Shown one piece after another: positions 23,110 through 35,675 of a stretch of DNA of 64,000 nucleotides. The notes under the pieces are model-generated. The model had not been told where the DNA came from. It ran no database searches and saw nothing but the letters and a program-made list of their open reading frames with translations. The translations under genes and the position numbers were made by a program. Every line of letters begins with the position of its first letter. Within the stretch, counting starts at the first letter, position 1. Origin of the DNA: Pinus tabuliformis (Eukaryota > Streptophyta > Pinopsida > Pinales > Pinaceae); contig CM062816.1 of NCBI GenBank assembly GCA_031772625.1, forward strand, positions 1,673,795,078 through 1,673,859,077, read 5' to 3'.

Positions 23110-23677
23110 AGCAGCATGACTCTAGGTGCTTATAATAGAGTTAAATTCCATTGCAAAAGGGTTAAGTGTAACTATCTAATTCATGAATTTAAAGAAGAAA
23201 TGTGGTTAGTGTTCAAATTATATCATACAAATATGCGTCATGATGATAAAAACATATTATGCAACTGTATTTATGTAGCTAAGATTTTGTTTGTATGTGA
23301 TTGAGGTACATTATAGAGTCATGAATGTCATAATAAATGGAGTAAGATCAACAAAGAAATCTAGAGAAAATCTCAAGAGAATTCTGAAAAATATTAGAGA
23401 ATATTTAAAGAGAAATGTTGTCATTTCAAGTGTAATGAGTATTTTTTACCATGTCTCTAGGACTAATGAAGGCTCTATGAAAACACAATCATCTACTTTT
23501 CCAGTATTTTCTAAAGTGTTTGATGATATTTTAGCTAAGGCTAACATCTTGTTGGGAAACCCTAGCTAAGCGGTGTTGTTGGGATATCTTTGTGTTCTCA
23601 AGATACTATGTTAGAAGAATGCAACAAATATCAACAATGAAGAATTAAATATGTTGGAGAATCTAATTCCAACCATG
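23110..23677 (+). pseudogene. A-prime, unit 2
   Basis: The longest A-prime readings: 23,116-23,304 (FHCKRVKCNYLIHEFKEEMW...) and 23,291-23,569 (VIINGVRS, VISSVMSIFYHVSRTNEGSM, FSKVFDDI, NILLGNPS). The second aligns with gene A residues around VIINGVRSR, ISSLMNILGHVYRNNQGYMK and VFDEIAAQ. The segment before it is not found in A. Followed directly by a 179-bp LTR. Confidence 0.55.
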
Positions 23678-23856
23678 TGTTAGGTGTCAAAACCATCTAT
23701 CCAAGTCGCCTAGTTCAGTATTAGTTAGTCAAGTTTAGACGAGTTTCACTCAAATCATTTATTACTGATGTTTCCAATCTAATCTTATTTAACTGATTCG
23801 TAATACTAAGAAGAGAAATCCTCTTCTCTGCATTTTTTTCTCTTCATTTTTTCTCA
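23678..23856 (+). repeat. 179-bp LTR remnant, end of unit 2
   Basis: TGTTAGGTGTC to TTTTTCTCA, followed by TGGTATCACAGTG, a primer site close to the initiator-Met type. Only ~45 bases of interior remain before the junction with unit 3. Confidence 0.7.
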
Positions 23857-23904
23857 TGGTATCACAGTGTAAGTTGTGTAAAACACTTTGAGAGCAGTAG
23901 CGAA

Positions 23905-24454
23905 GACTTGAATCACGAGATTGCTATTCTGAGAACAACCAGGGTTTCTCCTTTATTTTTCAAAAGGATGTATGGAAGAGCACTATGCAATGTTGAAACC
24001 ATTTGCATCTCTAGAGAAATTGAGTGATCAAAGGAGATGAGTAGCCTTAAGGAGGGGCAACTTGTTGAAGTTCGGGTGCAAGCACAGCATAATTCTGAAG
24101 CCCTTGAAATGGGTGTTTGGATTCTTAGGTATATACTCATGGAAGAAAGTGAATTGGCTACTTTCATTCTCCGACGAGGTTTGGACATGATGAAGGAGAT
24201 GGTTAATATGTTTGAACATTTGAATGAAACCTAGAATAAAGATGAGGAGGAGATCGAATATCAGAAGTTTGGTGGCACCATATATGGAGACGACTGCGGA
24301 ATGGTTGATTTTGTTCATTACAGAATGAAAAAGATGGATTGGAGGACTTGCAAAAGATGGATTGGCCATCAGCAAAGCCATAAGCAAGAAACAAGTTATA
24401 TCATTCGATGTCAAAGTTCTATGAAAAATCATTAGTGGTCAGATCTGCAAATAA
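23905..24454 (+). pseudogene. Gene A, unit 3: C-terminal half
   Basis: Starts inside A at the GAAGACTTGAATCAC string and carries the segment LLFF-RMYGRALCNV, SLKEGQLVEVRVQAQHNSEALEMGV, FERLNET and the C-terminal ~50 residues to TAA (24,452-24,454). It has a stop after NET and a ~27-bp internal duplication (GGACTTGCAAAAGATGGATT). The entry point is the unit 2/unit 3 junction: GAGAGCAGTAGCG of the LTR-element interior meets the AGCAGCGAAGAC of gene A. Confidence 0.6.
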
Positions 24455-24664
24455 ATGATTCCTTCTTACAGAAATGGTATTTCGTAATTTTTGCCGACGA
24501 CATCTTTCTCACTTTTGTGAACATTGTATACTTGTGCAAGCCTTTTGAATATTGTTCTTAGATGCCTCATATTGACATGATTTTTGTCGTGGGATTTCCA
24601 CCTAGCGTATCCATTGATTTTCCATTAATTACTATTAAAATATATCAAAGTCTTGTTAGCAGTT
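24455..24664 (+). other. 3' flank of gene A, unit 3
   Basis: Matches 18,405-18,655 and 43,437-43,760. No gene. Confidence 0.5.
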
Positions 24665-25098
24665 ATACAATATAAAAAAAAACAGTTTCAAGATAATATT
24701 TAAAATATTTTTTCGAGAAAAATAAGTCTGGTTAGTAGTTATAATGTAGAACAAAAAGGCGTTTCAAGAGAATATTTAAATTAAAATGGTGTATTTTCTT
24801 AAATATTGTTTTTAAGTTAGTGTCTCAAATCATTGTCTTGTGTATAACATAAGAATTACTATTTCTTAGGAGACAATTTCATTTTTGTCCTTCTAGAGAC
24901 AATACTTTCATTTAAAGACATATTGTCTTTATAAAGACAATACCTCTTAAAAACAATATTTAAAGACAATACAATATCATTTTTGTCTCTTTATAGACTA
25001 TAAAACAATGAATCTAGAAAAATATCTCACTATTGAAATAAATTAATATAAAATGTATTTAATTAGAAGTAAACTACACATCATTGATTAATTCATGT
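24665..25098 (+). repeat. CACTA-like terminus and subterminal repeats, unit 3
   Basis: CAATATAAAAAAAAACAG followed by AAGATAATATTTAAA, then repeated (A)AAGACAAT motifs as in unit 2. Confidence 0.4.
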
Positions 25099-25099
25099 T

Positions 25100-25167
25100 A
25101 GGGCACAATGGAATTGTATCAATCTCCTGCATACAAGACAAGTGGTCTTCCATTGAGCTAAAACCCT
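25100..25167 (-). pseudogene. tRNA-like sequence (Thr-UGU-like anticodon), unit 3
   Basis: On the minus strand 68 nt can be laid out as a tRNA: acceptor AGGGTTT against GTGCCCT (at least five of seven pairs), A-box TAGCTCAATGG, and an anticodon arm CTTGT-CTTGTAT-GCAGG giving anticodon TGT. The B-box-like ACAATTCC is weak and the T stem poor. It is a tRNA relic or tRNA-derived SINE head, not a working tRNA gene. Confidence 0.4.
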
Positions 25168-25169
25168 TT

Positions 25170-26838
25170 AAATAATTATGTGAGTAGTTATGAGAGTCCT
25201 TGAAATTGCATATAAGCAGTTATTTAAAAACAAAACTAGATGAGCAACCATTTACCATCATAATTGGTAAGCTACTTTAAAAATTCTTATTCATTTACAT
25301 GAACTCATGAAAAGGCAACCACAAAAAATGAACCAATCCTAACTTCCCTAAACTCAATGTAACAGATTCCATGGAATTGCAACTCTACAATAAAACCATA
25401 GGCAAATAAATACCAATTCGCTAGGACAAGCCAAGGAACAACACTTCAACTTATTGATATCAGATAAAACCTTAGATATCTACCCATTGTGCCAACAAGA
25501 AGAAAAATAAGTGAACTAATTCGATTCATAGAATAATTTACTAGTATGCCAAAAACACCATCACACTATAGTTACGACACACGCAAAACAAAAATTAATC
25601 TTCAACTACTCAAAGATTGCGACAAAGTTGGATAGATTGATGAGATTGAGTTTTCAAGATACTTCAAGAAGTAAGAAGAGGTTCATTTAATTCACCTAAA
25701 ATTTGAAATATATTAGTTTCCATCACAAAATATTTTCTTGGAGACCCAATGCTATATTGACACCAACTTGGTTAAAAGGTTTTCAAACATCCCCAAAAGC
25801 ATCAAGGAACATTTCCATGACCTTTGTCTTTTTTGTAGGAAACATTTAAGCAACCATGGCTATATACTAATCTCCCACATTCTTGGGGACATATCTTTAC
25901 AAAAATGGCTCGAGAAATGCACGGGCACACCCCATGGGAATGTGTATGGGTTCCAAGATAACATTAAAAAAATGAGATAGAACTGCTTGCTGGTATATGG
26001 GTTTCCCTTTCTCTTATGTTGAGAATACAAATGCTGCAATTAGAGATTTGTTATAGATCTTTTGCCTTCACATAGTTTTTGGTTGAAACGATTTATGCCC
26101 TGAACAATTACAAGAAAACTGGCCAAAACAATTTATTCCTACATAATTGCAAGAAAATACAGATGTCAAAAAAATAAGATATAAACTAAAAAGCTGAATT
26201 TCTAAGGGAGTGAAGAACTCACTTTTTCATCATTTAGTGTGTCATAACCAAAACAGAATTTAAAATTTTCCTTCTTTTTACAAATATGTTATGGACCCAA
26301 CACTGTTATGAGTCTTTTATCCATCTGAAGTAATTGAGAAGTGAATGAAGCTAATAATATTACAAAATACTTTTAGGCTTCCATGATGGGTGGGATAATA
26401 CCAAAATTTTCCTAATTATTAAACTTTGCATGGTTTCAAATCAAATTTTAATGTAACTTGTTGTAAATAGATACATATCTACAAGCCATAGGTAGCCTCC
26501 GGCATGTAACAAAATAGATACATACCTAAAAATTCTAGGCAACTTGTTAGGCCTCGAATATGCCCATTTATCCACCATACAACACCATTATTGATAGCCT
26601 ACATTTCTATACTTTTGCACTCATTTCATATCATAATTCAACAACTTGCTACCAATTCATATCCTACACTTTGTGGTTGATTATCATTAGCTTTCTCATC
26701 TTTTCTATGGTTAGAGATAATTTTTTCATGATTTAGTAATGACAGTTTTTGCTAAGTTCATTTGTTGCATAGTCCCATTGCTAAAAATCTTCATGAGTCA
26801 ATTAAACTAAGTTGCTACAACCTAAAATCTCAATTTAT
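25170..26838 (+). other. Unit spacer S1, unit 3, with gene remnant 25,738-25,980
   Basis: Repeats 7,196-8,960. The frame 25,738-25,980 (80 codons; CYIDTNLVKRFSNIPKSIKEHF, RKHLSNHGYILISH) is also found at 44,879-45,088 with conservative changes, so it may be an exon of an unknown gene. No family recognised. Confidence 0.4.
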
Positions 26839-26839
26839 G

Positions 26840-27330
26840 ATCAAATGGAAAAGAATCTCAAGATTTCGAGAGTTAGAGATTGTTCCAAATACCCTTATTC
26901 ATTTAACCATGAAACCGTTCATCAAAATTCATCACCAAGAAAAAGTTATGTTCAAAACAATTTTAAGTACATAATCAGTGGCTGCGTCAGTACATAATCA
27001 CTGAACAGTTTCGATTGTGAATGTTTTTTGGTCCACGTGGAGGACAACGACTTAGCTGAATTTCTTTGTGCTAAACATGGAAACCGTTCCTCCATCCATG
27101 CGATGATGAGGATGAACCCTACCATCACCCATTCGAAGGCTCTCTAGGAGATTGCATTTGGCCTCCTTGAGCATTTTTTTGTATTTTGTTTTGATATTCA
27201 AATAGTTATGCTTTCTTTTCATAGACAACTCTATATAAAGTTGATTCTCTCCATGTACGCTAGGAGAAGAGAAGGATAAGATGGTATTTCTGTAAGACGT
27301 TTTATCTCGGACAATATTGGCGTATGACAT
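26840..27330 (-). pseudogene. Gene remnant C, unit 3
   Basis: Minus strand from ATG 27,330: MSYANIVRDKTSYRNTILSF, ENQLYIELSMKRKHNYLNIK, LLESLRMGDG, HHRMDGGTVSMF, then out of frame. It is the best reading of the C family. Unknown function. Confidence 0.4.
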
Positions 27331-27336
27331 TGGCAC

Positions 27337-28803
27337 TTATTTTTGAATCTTAATACAAAACTTGATTTGACAATAATCTACGTGAGTATTATGGTTCCAT
27401 TCAGTTTTTAATCGCATTGAATTAACTTAAAATTTCTCCAGGAGTGGGAAGGGCCTACCACCACCTGGAAACAAATTCTATAGCTTATTTAAATCCTAAG
27501 ATTTGTATGGAAAGTGTGATTTTCATCTAATGAATTGTTGTGTGAAATCTAGAACCTTTTATGTACTTAAAACTCTGTTTTTACATCTGAGTAAGAGCTA
27601 TATTAAATCGTGATGCTTGAAATATAAATGATTTATTTCGGTAATGCACACTATGGAAAATAATTTCTATCTGGAAGTGACTTAAGAATTGATTGCCAAA
27701 AACCAAGAATGAAATATATTTATTCTCTCTTTGTCTTTCGAAAATTCTAATGTTATGTTGAAATGAGGAACATTTAAAATACAAAACTAAATACTAAATT
27801 GATTCTGGAGTTAGTTTATTTAAGAGCGAGGCTTAATTGAATTGAATATTTCTTCAAATATTGGTTATTTTAGTTATGACTCAAAGTTGGATTTGATTTT
27901 GAACTAAACATGTTGATGTTGTGAACATGGAAAATTGAATGAGGGTTGTGTGCTTAAATCTTTTATTTATGCTTGAAAAGTAGACTCTTTATTAATTGAC
28001 TTCATATGACTTGGGATTTAGGCTATCATAGGATATATCTAGACGTAGGGATTCTATTTTGAAATCATTTTTTAATTAGATCTCATAATTATGAGCTTGT
28101 ACTCAGGACTATCAATTGATTTTAAATAAATACTACATCTTCAACTCGTTGCCAACTAACAAATTGTCTTGATCAATGATTGTGTTGCATAAGTAATGCC
28201 TTTGTTACAGGTTTACGATTAGAATACTCAAAGTTTTTTCTTAATTGGATAAAAAAGATATCGATAACTCTATTTCCTTTAGATAGGAATTGAAACTTAT
28301 TTTGTACCTTACTATTTCACTATAATTTCTTGTAACATTGGGTTTTGGAAATCAAGTATTTGGAAGCAATATTTAGCTACTTTCCTTTGAAGAAATTGCA
28401 GAGTGATGATAGAGGTTAGTTTGAATGCTTATTTGATTTGTTTTATGCATCCCATGTATTACATTAGTTGAAGTCTTGTTTGTCCATTGCCTTAGTTTAA
28501 GACCGTTTGAATGAGAGTGAATGTTATTAGAATTAAGATTTAGCATAAGTTTGGTATCATTTTATATTAATCTTGATTGATTTAAGATTATTGTACATAC
28601 ATTAAATAGATGTTATTATTTAGAATAACATTTCCATTTAGATTAAAATCATTTGAATAGTAATTTGTATTTCTTGGTCTATGATTAATTAGAGTTAATT
28701 TCATTTTAACAGTGATTGGTATTTCTTTAGCATACTTTTATCGATGGATTAGTTTTGAATTAGGAATAGGAATTATGTACCTAAATAGTAAATTTATTTT
28801 ATC
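27337..28803. other. Unit spacer S2, unit 3
   Basis: Colinear with 9,430-10,814. No gene seen. Confidence 0.5.
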
Positions 28804-29095
28804 TGTTATGTAACCAGCTCACAAAATAGAAGAAAATATAGATCAACGACTTCAAAATCAGTCTCTTTGAGGGGGGATACCTCATTTACATTACACAAAT
28901 GAACAATTCTTGGATGATACAAATAAAAAAACCTCCTTTCTATATATAGGAGTATAAGGGGTCACAATATAGCGAAGCCAACATAAAAATAATAATATAA
29001 GGGCATAAAAATAATAATAGTGGGCTTCTATGGGGCACAATAATAACAATATGGGGACAATAGGGGCACAAAAATAAAAATAAGGGCTACAAGGA
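28804..29095 (-). repeat. Old gypsy-family LTR remnant, unit 3
   Basis: TGTTATGTAACCAGCTCAC to ATAAGGGCTACA, same content and same 3' loss as at 10,815. Confidence 0.75.
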
Positions 29096-31219
29096 AATCA
29101 TTAGTGCATTGAAATTACATAAATAGTCAATGTTTCCATTATATTCGATTTTCCCTACAATGAAATAATTATGAAAGGAAGGTAAGAGCAACCTGTCAAA
29201 TCTCCGAATTGAAATAATAAGAATTTCCATTATAAAAAATCATTCTAAAATCTATTGCAAAGTGTGAGTGGCTATTATTCCGCTTGGAAAGATAAGTAAA
29301 TCAAAGAATCATGATGGTCCATTTAGATACCTCTCAATGTTGAAATACTTGAACTACGTGAGGCATGGCACTAATACATTAAATAATATAAAATGCCCAA
29401 TACACAAAGGATACTAAGAACCAAAAACTAAAGGATAAATTTGGCTAAATGTACAAGTCCCAACTTGTTCAATAACGTTACCAGGATTCAAGCTACATGA
29501 GACCAATATGGAAAACTTAGTTCAATGAACACAAAATAGGGAAAAGTAGCCTCTACCTATAATAAATCAAACCATAACTTGTTAGTAAATGAATAAAAAA
29601 TCAATGAAAACATTAGGGACAATGTGTCATAATAAAGAGTCGTGTTGTTTATACATGAGAAGAGAATGTTGTTAAGAGATCCATCTTGACTGACTACAAA
29701 AGGGAAAATTGCTAGATTATCCTTGGACTGATATAAAGAAAAAAGAAAAGTTTAATACCAATATCACTATGTTATACAGAGGTGAGGGTTAAACCCCAAG
29801 GACAATTTTTTTGGGTAATGATTAAAACCTTGGCAAGGGTTTAAACCCAATATTACAATCAGACAAGGTGAACGAGTTCTAAGAAAATCGTAAAAAAAAA
29901 ATTATAAATTTAAAACTAGTACAAGAATTATGAAAACCCCATAAGGGTTTCAATTCAGAGCAATAAAACTTAGAAGGGAAATCTATAATTTTGTCCCTAA
30001 GAATACCAAAGGAAATAGAATGAATTTAATCAAAGAAATGTAGCAGAAATTACCTAGAGTATTCTCGGTGAAACTCGAGAAGGAACTCCACCTTTTACTT
30101 ATTACGTGTAAAGTGGTGATATGGGCAATAAAAATTAGAACCATAACCTTGTCGAAAGTAAGACTAAAGAAAAAACAATTTAAATCAAAAAATGCAAAAA
30201 CTTAAAGGATAACATCCTTTGGAAATACTTGAAGGATAAACCCCTATGGAAACCCCTCAGACTCCATTAGAACATCCAAACAAACACTTAGAAAAAATGA
30301 ATAAAAACCATGAAAATGGTCTCCATTGCTGTAGAAATCTTTAATAATAACATGACATGAAAAGGAAAAACACTAGATTAAATTAGAAAGCTACAATGGT
30401 GGACAAGAAATCCATAATTTAAAACCTTGGCTAAATAGGAAAGAGTGAAATGCATATCTTACGTTTGGTTCTCATTGTAATAAATTACATAGATATGAAT
30501 TATCGGAATTAACCAGAGCAATAGAAGGCCACAAATGTCTTCTAGTCATACATAACACCTTGATAAGAGTAATGGTTGAGGTTTGAAACCTCCACTCTTT
30601 TCACCATATATTAAAATGATGGTAGTGGAAGAAGTGGATAAAGGAAAATTAACAAAGAAAATGAACGCAACCCTAGTCATATTTCCATAAACACATGACT
30701 GGATTGCCTTGATTAATCACCACTGTAGAACATGAATGTTGTGTGATTAAGGTGTGTTGGCATGAACTTAAATTTCCAAGTGGAATGTGCCACATGGGAA
30801 TTGCGACCCAGAGGTTTATTCACAATGCGAGCATACCTATATGAGTGGTGTACGTATAATTTTCAACAAAAATAATATGTAACCTATTCGAAAGTGTTTC
30901 CCTTCCACCATAATTTCAAATGGGGCCCCACACATATATCAATCCTTTTGTTAGAAGAAAGGGGGGGAATGCATAGATAATAATCCTTGTGCTAGGATTG
31001 GGGGAAAACCTCATGGTATATAATATAAATAAGTAAACGAGCTTTACATGAATGAAATGGTGGCACAATGAAAACTATGAACCAACTTCATTCATAAGGC
31101 AACATTTATAGTTATGAGGTATTGTGAGAGAATGTTCTCCTAGCATATTTATGGGAATTATGTTTAAATCTATATGGAACTCAAATTATATAAAGGAATT
31201 AAGTATGAGTAAGATAAAA
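29096..31219. other. Unit spacer S3, unit 3
   Basis: Colinear with 11,106-13,264. No gene seen. Confidence 0.5.
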
Positions 31220-31786
31220 GTAGTAGGACTCTAGGTTCTTATAATAGAGTGAGATTCCATTGCAAAAGGGTTAAGCTTAACTATCACATTCATGAATTTA
31301 AAGAAGAAATGTGGATAGTGTTCAAATTATATCATACATATATGCATTATGATGATAAAAACATATTATGGAACTATATTTATGGGAGCAAAGTTTTTTT
31401 TGTGTGTGATTGAGGTACATTACAGATTCATTAATGTCATAATAAATGGAGTAAGATGACACAAATAAATCTAGAGAAAATCCCAAGAAAATTCTGAGAA
31501 ATATTAGAGAAAATTTAAAGAGAAATGTTGTCATTTCAAGTGTAATTAGCATTTTTGACCATGTCTCTAGGACTAATGAAGGCTCTATGAAAACACAATA
31601 ATCTATTTTGCGAGTATTTTCTAAAGTGTTTGATGATATTTTAGATGAGGCTAACATCTTGTTGGGAACCCTATCTGAGCGGGGTTGTTGGGATATCGTT
31701 TTGTTCTAAAGATACTATGTAAGAAGAATGCAACAAATATCAACAATGAAGAAGTAAATATGTTGGAGAATCTAATTCCAACCACC
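31220..31786 (+). pseudogene. A-prime, unit 3
   Basis: Same layout as 23,110-23,677: conserved leader, then the VIINGVRS-type middle domain, with stops. Ends at the 179-bp LTR. Confidence 0.5.
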
Positions 31787-31965
31787 AGTTAGGTGTCAAA
31801 ACCATATATCCAAGTCTCCTAGTACAGTTTCAGTTACTCGAGTTTAGACAAGTTTCACTCGAGTCATTTGTTAGTGATGTTTCCAATCTAATCTTATTTA
31901 ACTGATTGGTAATACTCAGAAGAGAAATCCTCTTCTTCATGTTTAGTCCTCCTTAATTCTTCTCA
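31787..31965 (+). repeat. 179-bp LTR remnant, end of unit 3
   Basis: AGTTAGGTGTC to TCTTCTCA, followed by TGATATCAGAGTGTAGG, the clearest initiator-Met-like primer site of the family. Confidence 0.7.
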
Positions 31966-32709
31966 TGATATCAGAGTGTAGGTTGTGTAAGACTCTTTGA
32001 GAGCAGTAGCGAGAAGAGGCCAGGTCACATAAGACTTCAGAGAGAGCAGTGTCTCAATTTTTTGTAGCAAGTGTTGTGAGAAGATGCCGAGGAGAAAGTA
32101 GAAAGCAACTTGAATTCCTCACATGTGAAGAACAAGAAGTGTGCCAATTGCCCACCTTTAAAGTGAGCAGAGTATGTCATTTTCGCGCCCGAGCAAAAAG
32201 GAAAATGCACAAACTCCCCATCAATGGAAGCAATGCACAAAATTGTGAGGACAACCTCTTGAGATCTAAGCAAACAATGATAGTTTTAAAAAAACAAGGG
32301 ACAATTTTTTTGTTAAGGTATGAATGTTCGTTTTGGTACTCCACTAAGTGACAAACCATTCAGTTCAAAAATGACAAGTCACACGTAAAACTTCATTTTA
32401 TTTTCCAATTTTTAAGTGGGCTTAAGTCATTCGTTTAAGAACTCCGCTTTCGTGATTTTTCAAAAAAATGTATATTCCTTTTAAGAAGAAAAGGGCTTCA
32501 TTAAAGTGGTGTTTTTCATTTAAATGAATATTCATGTGGGGTATTGTAATATTTCTTAAGAGAGGGGTTTTAATTTTATAAAAAGGGTTTTTTTATTTGA
32601 AGTTTTTTTTAAACAAGATTTTTATTTATATATAGAAAAAAGGAGTGTTTCATTTAAAAATAAATAAAAAAATTGAAACGAAATTAAAAAAAGGAATTGT
32701 TCCAATAGG
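31966..32709 (+). other. Interior remnant of the 179-bp-LTR element, then AT-rich spacer, unit 3
   Basis: A frame at 32,049-32,351 and an overlapping one read basic, Cys-containing peptide (KNKKCANCPPLK). Then AT-rich sequence up to the B start. No assignable gene. Confidence 0.4.
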
Positions 32710-33768
32710 TTCTGTGGGTTATGTTATTTTTGTGAAAGCTTTGTGAAATTTTCACCTTAGTAGAGAATTTTTTTAGAAGCAAGGTTTTTTATAACATTTG
32801 TAGACTCGTTTATTTATGGAAGCCAAGCCGTATCAACATTTTTATTGTAGTTAGTTGTACTGTCTACAATTTGATTGGCCTGTTGAGTCGTAGTGAGGCA
32901 ACACTCAACAAATGGAAAAGCCAATACACTAAGAAAATCGAAGCAATAGAAAAATTTGTTTGAACCTTTTATTGATGAAAATAATAAACAAGTAGAAAGA
33001 ATTAAGCAAAGGAAACCAATGAGGCCTAGGATACCATTAAGAGGACTTTTTTTGTGTAAGGATCAGTAATCCAGTTGAACATGAATAATTTGGTGAATCC
33101 CACTATGCTCAGCCACAAGTGGATGATGAGTGAAGAATTTATATAAGTAGAAGAGAATAAGCACATAGATGTTTGTGAACACCATTGTGCACACACAGAA
33201 GTGGACACAAATTTGGTGATTCTAGCAAAATATCTTGTTGATGACAACTTGGTGATTCCAACAATAGAACTTGCTGATGAAAACCTGGTGATTCAAGCAA
33301 CACAACTTGTGGATGACAATTTGGTGAATCCATAAATAGTGCTTGCTCATGACAGCGAAGTTGCCATTGGAAAAATTAATGCTATGGTGAATCCAAAAAC
33401 TAATATTGTTGATGTAAATGTTGATAAAGATTTGTTGAGTAAAGATGAGTGGTTGCAAATGATGAAACAAAAACATCATATTGACATGATGTTATTTGGT
33501 GACATAATCCCACTTGATCTGAAAACCGAGTGGAAAACAACCTGTCAGCACAAATTAGTATACTAGTGAAAGAGACAAAGACAAAAACAAATACACAGAT
33601 TGAGTCAGAGGCCCCATTTGTGTAAACGGGTGTGAAATAGTTGATTTTTTTCATTACAGAATCACAAGAGATGGATTGACCATTAATGAAGCCATGAGAA
33701 GGAAAAAAATTATATCATTTGATGTTGAATTTCTCAACAAATTTGTTAGTGGTGGAACCTACAATTGA
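32710..33768 (+). pseudogene. B module, unit 4
   Basis: Same parts as 14,941-16,008: basic segment, three ~36-bp repeats (33,225-33,340), LSKDEWLQMMKQKHH, DMMLFGDIIPL, then the A-type C-terminus in another frame, ending at TGA 33,766-33,768. There are stops in the acidic tail and in the first part, so this copy is broken. Confidence 0.5.
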
Positions 33769-34523
33769 ATCAATCCTTTTTACATAAATATCATTTGCAT
33801 GTTCCTACAAAAATGGTATTTGGTAATTTTCATTCGAGTTAGTATTACTAACCACATCTTTCTCAATTTTTTGAACACTAGATTCTTATGCAAAATATTT
33901 GAATATTGTTTCTAGATCATCCATTTCTTAATCTATTTTATGATGAGTTGAACGCAATCATTGTTCCACTAAATGAAAGATTTCAATGCGTATCTATGAA
34001 AAATTGAGATAGGCTCGATAAAAAAGGATGCTATAGCTAACTATTATTGATTTATAGTTTTTAATTAAAAAAATTTGTAATTTGAAATAATCTCATATTG
34101 TTACGCTTCTACAAAACATTTTTAGGTGTATGTTTTTGTTTACATTTAACCAATTATCCAAAGTGCAAGATTTTTTTATTTTTTTTTAATTTAAAAATAG
34201 TTATAATTTAAATAGTGTTTTGAAGAAAATTAGTGAACTTCATAATAAAAAAGTATATATTTTTTAAAAACATTTAACACAAATTTAATATACAATCATT
34301 AAAAAATGTTTTACATAAAAAATATCATAGTTTTTAGTAGCATTTAAGTTTAATTCAATATTTAAAATATTAATATATGTTATAATTATATATATATATA
34401 TATATATATGAAATTTTCAAAAAAAATAAATACAGATTTAGAATTAAATTTTAAAAAATAATATCAAAAGAACTTTCCATTTATATGTTACTATATATTT
34501 AATAATGTTTCCAATAATGTACC
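33769..34523. other. AT-rich 3' spacer of B, unit 4
   Basis: Colinear with 58,886-59,640, with a TA run at ~34,387-34,408. The copia element is inserted at its end. No gene. Confidence 0.55.
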
Positions 34524-34528
34524 AAATT
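34524..34528. repeat. Target-site duplication AAATT, left copy
   Basis: AAATT is repeated at 40,507-40,511. The empty site is preserved in unit 5 (GTACAAAATTAAGACATTT, ~59,635). Confidence 0.9.
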
Positions 34529-34966
34529 TGTTAGGATATTCCGGCACATAGGAAATAGTTAAGTATAAGTTGGTCTAGTGTAGAGTTAGGTAAAGTGTGT
34601 TTCTTTACTATGTACTTTTGTAACTTACAATCCAACGGTCATGATATGTAGTGCTCTGACGGTTCATTATCTCCTTGGTATAACTAACACTTGATATGTG
34701 GCTTAACACCCGATTCGTCCATGATATCTATTTAAATAACATGGAGGGTCATTTGTAGGGTAACCATTCATGAGAGAAGCTTATGTAAATTTTCATTATT
34801 TTATTCATAGATTACCTGAACTCACCGAGTTGGCTCAGGCCATAGACTATTTCCCTCTTTGAAGGTTTTAACCACATTAAGAATATTGTTGTATTGATCT
34901 ATGATCTGTTTGTGAGCAGTGTACTTTGGTGTTCTATGTGAGGAACTTACCATATAAATTCTTGTA
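34529..34966 (+). repeat. 5' LTR of copia element
   Basis: 438 bp beginning TGTTAGGATATTCC. Its last bases CTTGTA correspond to CCAACA of the 3' LTR. Confidence 0.9.
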
Positions 34967-34980
34967 TGGTATCGAAGCTA
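34967..34980 (+). promoter_or_regulatory. Primer-binding site of copia element
   Basis: TGGTATCGAAGC directly follows the LTR and is close to the initiator-Met primer site TGGTATCAGAGC. Confidence 0.75.
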
Positions 34981-35608
34981 TTTGAGGGTCACATCCATGG
35001 TGATCCAACCCTGAAGCCGATACAACTGCATCTGACTGTCCTTTCCTAGATCTACTATTTCTAACTACTTTCAGGCCGAGAGGACTGCTCTATTGTGTTA
35101 GGAGAATATCTTCTAGTGAGGAACCCCTTTTGTTTTACGCACAAAGGTTTCTGGTAGCCCTAGCTATGTCATCTTTATGATCTGGAGGTATACAGTCTTT
35201 ATTTGCAGTTCTAGCTATTCATCTCTCTGTTTATTTCTGTTTATTTAGCTCTCTATTTTTATTACCAAATCTATACCTTTCATTTCTCTGTATGCTCTTT
35301 TCCCTGCAACTCTGTGTGATCTGGGTGAATCAGAAAGAAAAATGAATGATTTTTCTCCTGCATATGCTCTTTTACACCGCACCTTAGTTTAATATCGGAA
35401 AATCAGAAACATAGAGGAAAATATTGAGTTTTTGGCTAAAGATAACTTCAATCTATAAGGTTTGTTTTTTTTTTGTATGTTCGTGTTGGGTTTTGTGGTT
35501 TTTGTTTTGCAGGCAAAAAAGAGCTTTTTCAAGTAAGCATGCACCCCAAAGCTTTAGTGACTAAAAAAAACCCCCTTCCTCTTTTCTAGAAATTACTAAC
35601 ATTTTAAA

Positions 35609-35675
35609 CTAGCTCACTTGGTCCAAAGTTACTTTAAGAGAATAGAGGTCTTGAGTTCAAGCCTTTTTTTTGTTG
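35609..35675 (+). repeat. tRNA-derived SINE-like head in the copia leader
   Basis: An A-box-like TAGCTCACTTGG (35,610-35,621) and a B-box-like GAGTTCAAGCC (35,653-35,663) are spaced as in a tRNA-type Pol III promoter and followed by a T run. No clear SINE tail or target duplication was found, so this may be a nested SINE fragment or chance. Confidence 0.35.

Noticed and set aside
23116-23304. WRKY/GCM1-type zinc finger in the A-prime leader (C-x4-C then H-x4-H)
   Set aside because: The spacing fits only loosely, the flanking residues do not match the family, and the other copies do not keep it.
25100-25167. Functional tRNA-Thr gene
   Set aside because: The T stem and B-box are degenerate, and the unit 2 copy has lost the whole anticodon arm. 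Kept only as a tRNA-like relic.
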